Assembly: GCA_012295275.1 (NCBI GenBank)
Contig: CM022674.1
Coordinates: 7,488,936 to 7,542,435 of the forward strand
Source of the DNA: Chrysomallon squamiferum
Lineage: Eukaryota; Mollusca; Gastropoda; Neomphalida; Peltospiridae
Length of the DNA stretch: 53,500 bases
Reading direction: 5' to 3'
A program made the translations under genes and the position numbers. Below the pieces are notes generated by a model. That model searched no databases, was not told the origin of the DNA, and worked only from the letters and a program-made list of their open reading frames with translations. Below, one piece after another: positions 19,522 to 51,005 of the stretch (the first letter of the stretch is position 1; each line of letters opens with the position of its first letter).

Positions 19522-21317
19522 GTTGTAGAATAGTAGAAGTAGTAAATGTAGTAGCAGTAGTTACAGTAGCAGCAGTAGTGGTGGTGGTGGTGGTAGCAGT
19601 AGTTTTGTGTCGTGTTGTTTATATGTCAGTGTGTGGATACCCTCTTTGGCACAGTGCCGCCTAAAGATAAAGAAAATGGTGATCGCATGAGAAAGACGAA
19701 GTGGACAATAGTTACACAAAAACTCGGTGAAAGAGAGAGACACGAAACAGATAAAGCGAAAGGAGAAGAGATAGACAAAGACAGAGAAAGACAAATATAT
19801 ACAGATAAACAGGCTGTTAGTTGATGAATAATAGATAGATATAGATACGTAGACAGACAAGGAGAAAGTGTGAGAGTTACAGTAAGAATGTACAAACAGA
19901 CGTACAGGTTTTCTCTAGGTTTTAGAGCACGATCTCGGTAATGTACATGTATAGTTTGAGCCTACGTCTGTTGGGAGCAAGAACTCTGTCGATTGTTCTC
20001 TGTCGAGTTACTAATTAAATGATCATTTCTTTGCCATGCTTCAGAGTCGAAGATGAAAATGTTCAGCTCATTTCTTCGATTACGAGCCGTTCTCTCTTTC
20101 CGCGGCCTAATCCTTTCACTGGGCGTGTGTGAAGGACAGAGGGGCAATCGACTAACTGCCATCTTTAATAGCTGGACTCACTTAAACTTAACTGTCTTAA
20201 TCAGCGTTTCAATTGAAACGTTTTACTTCAACAGTGTAAGTGGTTCAGTCAATTATCACTTTCCAGTTTCACAATCCCTTTGGGTGGGGGGAGGCCTTTT
20301 CTTATAATGAACGAACCCGTCTGGAGTAGTCTGGGGGGGTTGTAAACAAATTGATGGGTTTCAGTGCTAGCTATGGCGTTCTATTTTGTATGAGATATTT
20401 AAAAAAAAAAGAAAAAAAAAATGAAAAAAGTTAAGGGTTGTTATTTAGACGAGTGATTATGTGTCTATCACCAAAGTTTCTTGTAAAATATGGTTTTGGT
20501 TCAAGTAAAAGGAACGAGTTAATGGACGTCTATTTGCGCACACAAAGGACGCGCAACGTAAAAAGACTTAAAGAAATTGGATTGCTGTACATTCAGTCTG
20601 TCTGTCTGTGCTTCCACTCGTCCACTTTAATCAACAACGTACTCCCCGCTCGGATTAAAGCCAATAAAACGTGCAGTGTCACCCGCCCAGGCGTGCGATC
20701 TCTTTACATTCTGTTAAATTAAAGTTAAAATTACGTGTTTTACGTTACTTTTATGGGACGTTCACCAGTGGTAATACATTTTATCAACTAACAAAATTTG
20801 AAATTTACCGCTGAAATAAAACCGCGTCCGTACGAGTGTGTTTTTGTGTGTGTGTCTCAGTGTGAATATTTTTGGTATTTAATTGTGATTACTTCCTTTT
20901 GTACGTATGCTTGTATCTACGCACGGTATGCATACATGCACATGTATGACTGAATGTGTGTTTGATTATGTTTGTGTGTCTGTGTATGTGTAAACTTGTA
21001 TATGATATTTCAGACAATGTCGCTCACAAATGAATATCTTATATTTCAGAAAAACACAAACACATACACATATGTATATACAATAACAATGCAGATAGAA
21101 TACACATACAAAACAGCATACTTAAAGAAACACAGTAACAGCACATACATCCACAACCTAATCAGTAATGATACACATACATACACATCAACAGATACCA
21201 GTAAATAATAATTACTGAGACATATACTCACATGTACACACAAACATACAGACAGCAATAATCTACACACACACACATACCTATATATAGCAATAATATA
21301 TAGTAATAATCTGCACA

Positions 21318-21453
21318 GTACATACATACATACATACATACCTACATACATACGTACATACATACATACATACATACATACATACATACATACATACATA
21401 CATACATACATACATACATACATACATACATACATACATACATACATACATAC
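21318..21453 (+). repeat. (CATA)n microsatellite
   Basis: About 34 tandem CATA tetranucleotides with two interruptions near its start. Both strands give repetitive open frames (MYVC), rejected as genes. Confidence 0.95.
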
Positions 21454-21516
21454 AGGGTAATACTAAACTACATGAGTAATTCACGCGTACATTCACACAC
21501 ACATACACAGCAATAA

Positions 21517-21606
21517 TCTACACTTGATAACCAAATGGTAATATCGTCCGCCTTCGGAGTGCTGGCGAGTGGATGTCGTAGGTTCGAGTCTCGCCAGTGC
21601 AGAGTT
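21517..21606 (+). repeat. tRNA-like sequence, probable SINE head
   Basis: It contains an A-box-like TGGTAATATCG and a B-box GGTTCGAGTCT, spaced as in tRNA genes and followed by CGCCAGTGCAGAG. The TpsiC stem pairs only partly and there is no clean acceptor stem, so it is more likely a tRNA-derived SINE than a working tRNA gene. The AT-rich tail after 21610 would fit the SINE body. Confidence 0.45.
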
Positions 21607-22237
21607 TAATGAGATGTACATAAATATTCAGATCCTAAGTAATAATACATCTTACATAGACGCAATAAAAATATACACATAATAGCAAATCTTACACATA
21701 ACAGACAGTACTAAAACACACATACGTACACAACCACACATACACGGTAAGAAAACAACGATTACATGCAGTTATAATAGATACGTACATACAAAATACA
21801 TAGGCTGTACATAGTTTAAAAACATATACAAATATTTCAAAACCTGTTCATTATGTCAGTAAAACAAATTCTAAAAAAAAGTCTTCTAAATGGGCACAGA
21901 TACATAAATACGACATAATTTCTTTCCTTTTTCATTTCTTTGTTCTTTTTTTTTTTTTTTAATCAATTTATTTTTTATTATTATTTTCTTTCTAACGAAA
22001 AAAAAAAAATTGAAAAATTTTTTTGGGCGTTGACATATTTGTTTCGGTTGTGAATGAGAATGTGTATCACATATTATTAGCATTTCTTTTTTTGTTTGTT
22101 TAAAAGCTCAAAACAAAGGTCAAACGCATACGAGAAGAGGGCAAAAACGGAATTAGGTGACAAGCGTTATCAGAGCCAGATGTGATACTATTGTTACAAG
22201 CGAGCTTTCCAGTACGGAACATTCACTTTTTATTGAA

Positions 22238-22330
22238 TTCTGCTGAAACTGTCACCACTCCTACATCTTAATATCAGACACAAACAAAACACAGCTACTG
22301 TTCTGCGGCAAATCCTTTTCTTTTTTTTTT
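22238..22330 (+). repeat. Left arm of an approximately 85-bp inverted repeat
   Basis: TCTGCTGAAACTGTCACCAC, then CACAGCTACTGTTCTG and CGGCAAATCC, recur in reverse complement at 24575-24660. The arms enclose about 2.3 kb. See the finding on a possible transposon. Confidence 0.8.
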
Positions 22331-23440
22331 TTTTTTTTCTTTTTTCTTTATAACATAAAAGGATAAATAAAAGGATTAAAAATAACTATAATATTAAAAA
22401 ATAAAAATAAAAACTTGAACTGTCTAAGTTTGATTTTGGTGTTGATGTAGTACGGATGCAAGTTTTCGTACATATGGAGTGTATATTAAAATAAAATAAA
22501 ATAAAATAACTTTACACTTACGCACCTACACAAAGACACATATTTTAGTTTATTTGTATTGTCGTCTGCCTCCTGAGTAAAAAATAAAATGATAATAACA
22601 AAAAGAAAAACAGAAAGAAAGAAAGAAAAAGGAAAAATAAGGAGGAAAGAAAAGAGAAAAAGAAAACGAAAACGCAAAAAGCATTATATATATATATAAA
22701 AAACAAATTTGTGAGAAAGTATATTTGTTCTGTTTCCTAGTTATGTCATGAAATCACATAAAAACCAAACGAAACCAAATTTGGCGTAGACCCAGTCTGT
22801 ATAGGTATTTTTAACATTCCTATTGCACGAGATGAAACGAAAGAAAAAAGTGAAAATTTCGTTTTCTGTGCCTCCTAATAGAGTTCTTATTTTAATATTA
22901 CCTAAGATTTCTCGTCAGATTTGTTTTGAAAATGCCAAACGCCTGGAAATATATAAAGTATATTTTAGTCGGTTATTCGATCATCAGTAATGTATATGTA
23001 TTTTTAGAATATATTTTATTATCTTTTTTTAAAAACTTTTTATATTTTTTTATTTGCTGTTACAAAATGCCAACAAAGACTGAGTTGTGGTACTTTTTTT
23101 TACTACTTGAAACATCTCGTTTTCCCAGTATTCGTCTGGAAGTACTTTCTCTTCTGTCATCGTACTTTCCTCCTTAAATATGTATTGCTCTGAATTATTT
23201 CGAGATGAGTACAATTTCTTTTATATTTTTTTTAAACAGAGTAGAGAAAAAAAAGTCTTGTAGTTTTGGTGCATTGGACGATAAAGAGAAACACAAATAA
23301 TACATTTTTTATTTTCTGAATGAAAACACTATTACAAATAAAACAACAACAACGACAACAATAATAAGAATGATAACAACGTAATAGTTAAAACGATAAT
23401 GATAATAATAATAACAATAACAGCAACAAAGCCAAAACGT

Positions 23441-23505
<65 letters not shown>

Positions 23506-23889
23506 AATAACAACAATAATAATAATAACAAGAAGAAGAAGAAGAAGAAGAAGAAGAAGAAGAAGAATTATAATACAATAATACATTACAAACAGACGAT
23601 AGATAGAAAGACAGATACAGATATGCACATACATACACACTCCTTATTTCTGGAGGAATATTTTGTCGACTCTGTTACAAGGTTAGATTAAGAACCAAAG
23701 AAGATGCTGGAAAATAAATGAATCTGTTGTATAAAGACGACGTTGCCAACTTATTTCACATACCTGCTGATGTGTTAACAAACCTAGATTAAAAGCTTAA
23801 CACAGGAAATAACACAGACATCAATTCTTCCAAACAAGGTTTTTACTGTTTCATGTAATATAAGCGTCTGTATTTACCGTGTGTAGTGT

Positions 23890-24385
23890 TGTTTACTATA
23901 GATATATATATTGTTATTTACTGTGATTGATGTTATTTATTATAGATATATATATTGTTATTTACTGTGAATGATGTTGTTTATTATAGATGTATATATT
24001 GTTATTTACTGTGAATGATGTTGTTTACTATAGATGTATATATTGTTATTTACTGTGATTGATGTTGTTTACTATATTATTATTAATATTGACTGATATT
24101 GTTTGCAGTATTGTAAACAATAATGACTGATATTGTTTGCTGTATTGTAAACAATAGTGACTGATATTGTTTGCAGTATTGTAAACAATAATGACTGATA
24201 TTGTTTGCAGTATTGTAAACAATAATGACTGATATTGTTTGCTGTATTGTAAACAATAGTGACCGATATTTTTTACTGTATTGTTATTAATAGTGACTGA
24301 TATTGTGTACTGTATTGTTAATAATAGTGACTGATATTGTTTACTGTATTGTTAATAATAGTGACTGATATTGTTTACTGATATC
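23890..24385 (+). repeat. Two adjacent minisatellites (44 bp and 34 bp units)
   Basis: First come four copies of a 44-bp unit around TATATATTGTTATTTACTGT. These are followed by about nine copies of a 34-bp unit GACTGATATTGTTTGCAGTA then TTGTAAACAATAAT. The 34-bp unit contains the inverted pair ATTGTTT/AAACAAT, able to form a small hairpin per copy. Confidence 0.9.
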
Positions 24386-24569
24386 GCTTTCTGTCATTCT
24401 TATTTTCTTCTTCTCTCTATCTCTGGATCTCTATACAGATGACAGACATACATACACACACAAAATAACAAACACATAAAAAAAAAAAAAAAGGAAGTAA
24501 ACTAAAACTCAGAAAGATATTTATTTTTATCCTTTTTTTATCCTTTTATATTATAAAGAAAGAAAAGAA

Positions 24570-24660
24570 AGAAAAGAGGATTTACCACAGAACAGTAGCT
24601 GTGTTTCGTTTACTTCTGACATTCAGACGTAGGAGTGGCGACTGTTTCAGCAGACGTCAC
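24570..24660 (-). repeat. Right arm of the inverted repeat
   Basis: Read on the minus strand it gives TCTGCTGAAACAGTCGCCAC, then AAACACAGCTACTGTTCTG and TGGTAAATCC, matching 22238-22330. No transposase frame lies between the arms. Confidence 0.8.
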
Positions 24661-25277
24661 CGAACTCAATGAAGCCGATAGAGATAACTTTTGCTGAGAA
24701 TAAAAATAGAGTGATTGTTACAAACAGTTTTAGTGAACAGAGTCAAAAGGTGAAGAATAAAATTAAGTTGACAAAACTTATTTGTTTCAGGTCATTATTC
24801 CTTTCTTTCTTCTTTGTTCAGTTTTAGTTTTTTGTTTTTTGTTATTATTTTTCTTTTTCTTTTTAATTTTTTTTCTTCTTTTTCTTTTTCTTTTTAATGT
24901 TTTCTTCTTTTTCTTTTTCTTGGTAAAACAAATATTTGTTCTTATCTTTTATAATACAGTGAAATATGCACGCGAAACGCGACCTAGATACGAATACAAA
25001 AGACAGGTAAATAATACTTATGGCGCGTATCTGTACTTGGCGGTGCGGAGAAAAACGATGAGATAAAAAATGTCATCGTGGTCGTGTTTTCACAGTACAC
25101 GTAACGCTAAACGTCTGTACGGGTACATGTTCCAGTTGTTGTCATTTTAACTCGGTAACACAGAGCTGAAACCCGAGTAATAAATAACATTCTGTGGTGA
25201 TTACGTGTTCGGGTTTAATTTTATATAACATAAATATGTCTAAAGGACTGAATGAGTGAGAGATGGAGGGACAAAAT

Positions 25278-25279
<2 letters not shown>

Positions 25280-25352
<73 letters not shown>

Positions 25353-25440
25353 ACTGCAATGTATTTTTATCATTTTAGTGTTCATTCATTATTATTATTG
25401 TTATTATTTCTGGTACTGCTGTTATTATTATTATTATTAT
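25280..25440 (+). repeat. (GA)n linked to an interspersed repeat, copy 1
   Basis: A pure GA tract is followed by GCTACTGCAATGTATTTTTA, TTCATTCATTATTATTATTG and TTTCTGGTACTGCTGTTATT. The same arrangement recurs at 46660-46900 in the same orientation. Confidence 0.85.
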
Positions 25441-26731
25441 CGAGAGAGAATTTGACTGATTTATATATTTATCTTTCTTAATACCGAGAATCTGTAAACA
25501 TATTTTTAATACACACATTTTACACGAATAACGGGAATGTTATTGAGCATTATAATGTGTATTCACACACGCACACATACACACATAAATATAGTGGTGT
25601 CATCTTTCATGCAAAATACTTCCTCCTTTAAACACGCAACATTTTAACTGCCTGTAAACACTGTTTTTTTATACGTCAGATGACCATAAAATCATATCGC
25701 TACGTCAGTGTGCTTTATCGATGCGTCTGTTAGACTTTAGAATGCCAATGAAAGTCTATGTAGATATGTTTTAAATATACAGTATGTACTAACAGTTCAA
25801 AGTATATAACATGTGACAGGTGGTGGGGGCAGAAAGAAAAAAGAACAAGTTGATGCACACACTGAGAATTACGTCACAATCAACATATTTCTCTGTTACT
25901 GTTAAGCCTACATCGTCAGTGACGTCTATAAATACATTTATTATTTAACTACTTCAGTCACCACATTTTGCTCTGAACATGATACTTCATTAGACTTGTG
26001 GTATTTAATATAAGAAAAATTTCTATCGTGTATCCATCACTGACATTTACTGTTCACACTTGTTTGTCTAACACCCAACACTTTTATCACTGTTCTCATA
26101 AATATATACTAATATAAAATTTAAAAAAATTTAAAATAATTAAAAATATATTTAATAAATACAATAAAATAAAATAAAATAAAATAAAATGTAATGGTCA
26201 TTAATAATTTAAGAACAGACAGTCTGTTGTTAAAATACAAATGACCGTCACATTTAATTTTATTTAATTTTATTTTATTTGTTCGTTTTTTATTTATTTA
26301 TTTATTTTATTGTTATGATTATTGATTTTTTTATATTTCATAATTTATTACAAGTATTTAAATAGATGTTCACAGATAGCTAAATCATGTTAAACAAATA
26401 AATAAACAAATAATAAAAAAAAATAACAAAAGAAGAATATATTCATTTTCTCAAAGTAATAATTTTGCATAAAAAGTAAATAATAAAGGAAACAAAAAGA
26501 CTATATTTTCACTCCTGTACATATTGTATATATTTTTTTTTATCTCTATATCTACATCAATCTATCTATCTATCTCTCTGTGTGTGTATTTTATACACAC
26601 ACACATAGATATAAATACAAACAGGTAACGAATGTATAAAATATGGTAAGTATGCATATGTGTGTGTGCGTGCATATATAATACATGGATATATGTATGT
26701 GTGTATGTATGTATGTATATGTGTCTATATA

Positions 26732-26926
26732 TAGGGTGGCCCAAAAGTAGGTTTACAGTTATTATGTAGGCAATTTATTTTAAAATACAAGCATGTTTCA
26801 AGCATTAAACAAAAACTGTTGCAGCATTCTTCAAACCTCTCTAGGACGCTCTGACACACAGTGCAAGCAACTTCAAACATATAAATGATAGTTTAATAAC
26901 TGTAAACCTACTTTTGGGCCACACTG
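26732..26926. mobile_element. Mariner-like MITE, 195 bp
   Basis: The ends are inverted repeats of about 30 bp: left GGTGGCCCAAAAGTAGGTTT then ACAGTTATT, right AATAACTGTAAACC then TACTTTTGGGCCACACTG. The element is flanked by TA on both sides (26730-26731 and 26927-26928), the target duplication of Tc1/mariner elements. It is too short to encode a transposase. Confidence 0.85.
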
Positions 26927-26939
26927 TATACACACATAT

Positions 26940-26956
26940 ATATACACACACACACA

Positions 26957-27016
<60 letters not shown>

Positions 27017-27135
27017 CATACATACATATATATATATACATACATACATACATATATACATATATACATACATACATACATATATATATATGTGTGTGTG
27101 TGTATGTGTGTATGTATGTATGTGTATGTGTCTAT
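26940..27135. repeat. CATA/TA/TG microsatellite mosaic
   Basis: Interrupted CACATA, CATA, TA and TGTG runs directly follow the MITE. There is no coding potential. Confidence 0.9.
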
Positions 27136-27182
27136 ATATATTCTCCACGTTTTCCTCTTTATAAATCATTATTTATTTTCAC

Positions 27183-27300
27183 TGACGTCACTAAATCTAA
27201 CAAAGGCCTGTAACTCATACCAGCTCATGGTTGTAGATTGATCAAATAAGCCGCAGCAGTTCTCCGTCACGACAAGCCTGCTTCAGTCACGTGACTGTGT
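27183..27300 (+). promoter_or_regulatory. Candidate promoter of the chitobiase gene with CRE and CLEAR-type E-box
   Basis: A perfect TGACGTCA lies at 27183-27190 and a perfect palindrome GTCACGTGAC at 27286-27295, 79 bases before the signal-peptide ATG. GTCACGTGAC is the consensus CLEAR element bound by TFEB/HLH-30 factors, which in animals drive lysosomal genes including hexosaminidases. The motifs are seen; their function is inference. Confidence 0.4.
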
Positions 27301-27373
27301 GTAAGGGTCAAGTGACATCGTTTTTTGTGTTTTTTTTTCTTTAGTGACAGCGCTGCTGGATAAACCAGGTGAA

Positions 27374-48482
<21,109 letters not shown>

Positions 48483-48722
48483 GTCTCATTTTTAAAACTG
48501 TCTTTATTCTGTGCAGCTTATGTTTTAATAAAATAGTTATTTTACATTTGGTTTTATATCTCTCTTGTTTGTTTCTTTTTATCATTAGTTTTACATTTAA
48601 ATATATCTTAGTTTATTAATATATTGATCAAAGAATGTAAATATTAAAAAACTAAAACTGTTATATAAACCAAATAAAAAATTGTTTTATTCTTTTATAT
48701 AGTTTTTCATCACATTTCTATC

Positions 48723-48767
<45 letters not shown>

Positions 48768-49289
48768 TAGTAATAGTAATAATTAGAAATCAATTATAAC
48801 AAAAAGAATTAAATAATTAATATAATAATGACCTGTATTTACATCTTTTAAATAATTATTTACAATATCACAAAGTGGAATAAATGGGATATATATTCCT
48901 TTCTGGGAGAAACCTAATTAACAGTATATGAGTTCTGTAAGATTTACATATTAAACTTGTATATAATCTGCATAAAAAATTAACACCTTGTTCATCACCA
49001 TTAGCATAATTTATTCAATCAGCTTTTCATTATGTGTAATTCATAAAAACTTACCTTTCAAAGCTATGTTTTATGAGTATTAAAATTTCTTAATGCCACA
49101 AGGAATGTTAAATAATTCAAACTTTCAGTCTTTAATACAGTTAATGACTGAGAGCAAAAGCTTTTAAAAGACTGAGTCTTTAAACAAGCACTAAACTGGT
49201 CACTGATTATGTTGTTTTAAATAATTAAAGAGGTTACTTTAGTTGTATACCATTCTTACATGAGCTGTGAGAATTAAAAAGACTAAAAA
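48483..49289. other. Convergent intergenic region
   Basis: AT-rich, with a TAA array at 48727-48766. It contains the 3' UTR of the chitobiase gene on the plus strand and that of the zinc-finger gene on the minus strand. TTTATT at 49010-49015 reads AATAAA on the minus strand, about 275 bases past the zinc-finger stop. Confidence 0.6.
48527..48532 (+). terminator. Chitobiase polyadenylation signal
   Basis: AATAAA sits at a normal distance after the stop codon. A second AATAAA occurs near 48673. Confidence 0.6.
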
Positions 49290-51005
49290 TCAGACACTTA
49301 GAACAGTCTGGTGAACTTTCATGTGTTTGTTCAGTTGTTGCTGATTTTCAAACTCCACTGCACAAATGTAACATTCGACTTTCTCTGAAATGACGTCTGC
49401 TCTCCGACTGGTCGAAGTTGTCCCTGCGTCATCTGATGGAAGCCTTACTGCAGCACTGTTGTGTAGCTGTGTAGAAACGTCTGCTGGTTTCTTTGAAATA
49501 TCTAATTCAGTGGTAACGTCCTCTGATGTTTTTAACTTTCTGTGTTGATCATCTTTACAGTGCTGTGAGGTTTTATTGCGTTTATCCTGAGATATTTTGT
49601 ATTTCATGATCGGTGAAAGACAAGTCCCGACTTTCTTTTCTTCTCTTTGATCCAGCAACATCGGCGTAATTTCTGTCAATGCCTTGACTGCACTGACGCT
49701 GTCAGTATGATGTGTAGTAGTTGTTGTTGTTGTTGTTGTGTGTATGTCAAGATGTGACTGCAGGAACGATGGTGACCAGAAACTTCTTGAACACAATGAA
49801 CATTTGTTTGTTTTCTGAATTGGTGGAAGACGGAAACGAGATTTTCTTAACTTCACTTTTTCTTTATTTCTAGTTTTCTTACGAGCCGTGTTTTCAGAAC
49901 AAACAACTCTGTCACTGCTCTTGCGCTTCTTGCCTTGTTTGTTTAAGTGAGGGTAGTGGGTGGAGGAATGGCGACGTAACGATGTGTATGTTGCGTACTT
50001 TGCGGAGCACACCTGACACGTGTAAGCTTTTCTGCCTGTGTGAGTTGACATGTGAATGTTCCTGTTCCAGGTGGACCGGAAACCTTTCCCGCACTGAGAA
50101 CACTTGTACGGGCACTCTCCAGTATGAGTGTACCTGTGAGTCTTCAGGTTCCAGGAGCTGATGAATCTCTTCTCGCAGAAGTCACACTGGTACGGCTTCA
50201 CGTCGTTGTGTCCCATCAGGTGGCGCTGCATGCTCTCCTTCCGCGTGAACGTCTGTGAACAGATGTCACACTTGAACGCTCGGTTGCCTTGGTGAAACTG
50301 GAGATGTCGTTTGAGGTTAGCTCTGCGAGTGAACGACTGTTTGCAAACTGGACAGGACAAGTCACCTCCACACGGAACGCTCTGATGTTCATGTAAACTT
50401 TCTTCCGTGCTGAACGAAGCTTCGCACTTGTTGCAAGCGAAGTCTTTGTGTGTGTTCAAATGTTTCATGAGCGCAGAGTTTCGCAGGAAATCCTTGCCAC
50501 AGATTTCGCAGTGGAAAGGTTTCTCCTTGTTGTGAATCTCTTCGTGTCTCTTCAAATCTTGTTTCGTGAAATATTTCTTTCCGCAAATCTCGCACTGTTC
50601 GGTGGGTTCTGTATGCGCCCGCCGTTCGTGAGCTCTGAGTTGGCTTTGAGTTTTGAACTGCTCATCGCAAGAACTGCAGGAATAAATAGTGCCTTCCTGG
50701 TGGCACTCCATATGTTGTCGTAGGTAACGCATGTAGTGGAACTGTTTTCGACAAATGTGACACTCGTATATGGTGGGCTCAGCGTGCGATGTCTTGATGT
50801 GTTTGGACAGACTCACTTGGGTGGAGAATGACTCACTACAGTGCTCACATTCAAACGGCTTGATGTGAGTAGAGAGATGTTTCTGAAGATTTCCTTTCAG
50901 TACAAACTGTTTCTGACAAACAAGACAAATATAATCTTTTTGTCCAGAATGATTGAGAATGTGTTTTTTTAAATTTCCTTTCAGCAGGAACTCCTTTCCA
51001 CACTC
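49290..51005 (-). CDS. Zinc-finger gene terminal exon: fingers 3-17
   Basis: The acceptor on the minus strand is CTTGATGTTACAG. It runs from [15 protein letters not shown] to [12 protein letters not shown] and stop. Polythreonine (about eight residues) after finger 16 comes from a GTT repeat at 49720-49740. Confidence 0.95.
   Translation of the reverse strand, partial: ECGKEFLLKGNLKKHILNHSGQKDYICLVCQKQFVLKGNLQKHLSTHIKPFECEHCSESFSTQVSLSKHIKTSHAEPTIYECHICRKQFHYMRYLRQHMECHQEGTIYSCSSCDEQFKTQSQLRAHERRAHTEPTEQCEICGKKYFTKQDLKRHEEIHNKEKPFHCEICGKDFLRNSALMKHLNTHKDFACNKCEASFSTEESLHEHQSVPCGGDLSCPVCKQSFTRRANLKRHLQFHQGNRAFKCDICSQTFTRKESMQRHLMGHNDVKPYQCDFCEKRFISSWNLKTHRYTHTGECPYKCSQCGKGFRSTWNRNIHMSTHTGRKAYTCQVCSAKYATYTSLRRHSSTHYPHLNKQGKKRKSSDRVVCSENTARKKTRNKEKVKLRKSRFRLPPIQKTNKCSLCSRSFWSPSFLQSHLDIHTTTTTTTTTHHTDSVSAVKALTEITPMLLDQREEKKVGTCLSPIMKYKISQDKRNKTSQHCKDDQHRKLKTSEDVTTELDISKKPADVSTQLHNSAAVRLPSDDAGTTSTSRRADVISEKVECYICAVEFENQQQLNKHMKVHQTVLSV

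Larger units (their letters stand above)
15631..27342. other. Gene desert between GLCE and the chitobiase gene
   Basis: No convincing coding exon was found in 11.7 kb. The stretch contains several TTA microsatellites (16795-16850, 16963-17032, 17433-17495, 19075-19115, 19465-19520), a triplicated 116-120-bp repeat, a CATA array, a tRNA-like SINE, an inverted-repeat pair at 22238/24665, CAA and GAA tracts (23443-23568), a GA tract (25280-25350) and a mariner-like MITE. Short open frames at 20053-20307 and 20438-20722 have normal composition but no recognisable similarity and no splice support. Confidence 0.65.

Noticed and set aside
20053-20722. Two plus-strand frames of 84 and 94 codons with mixed composition
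   Set aside because: No domain, no homology recognised, and no splice or poly(A) context. Length is compatible with chance in this slightly less AT-rich stretch.
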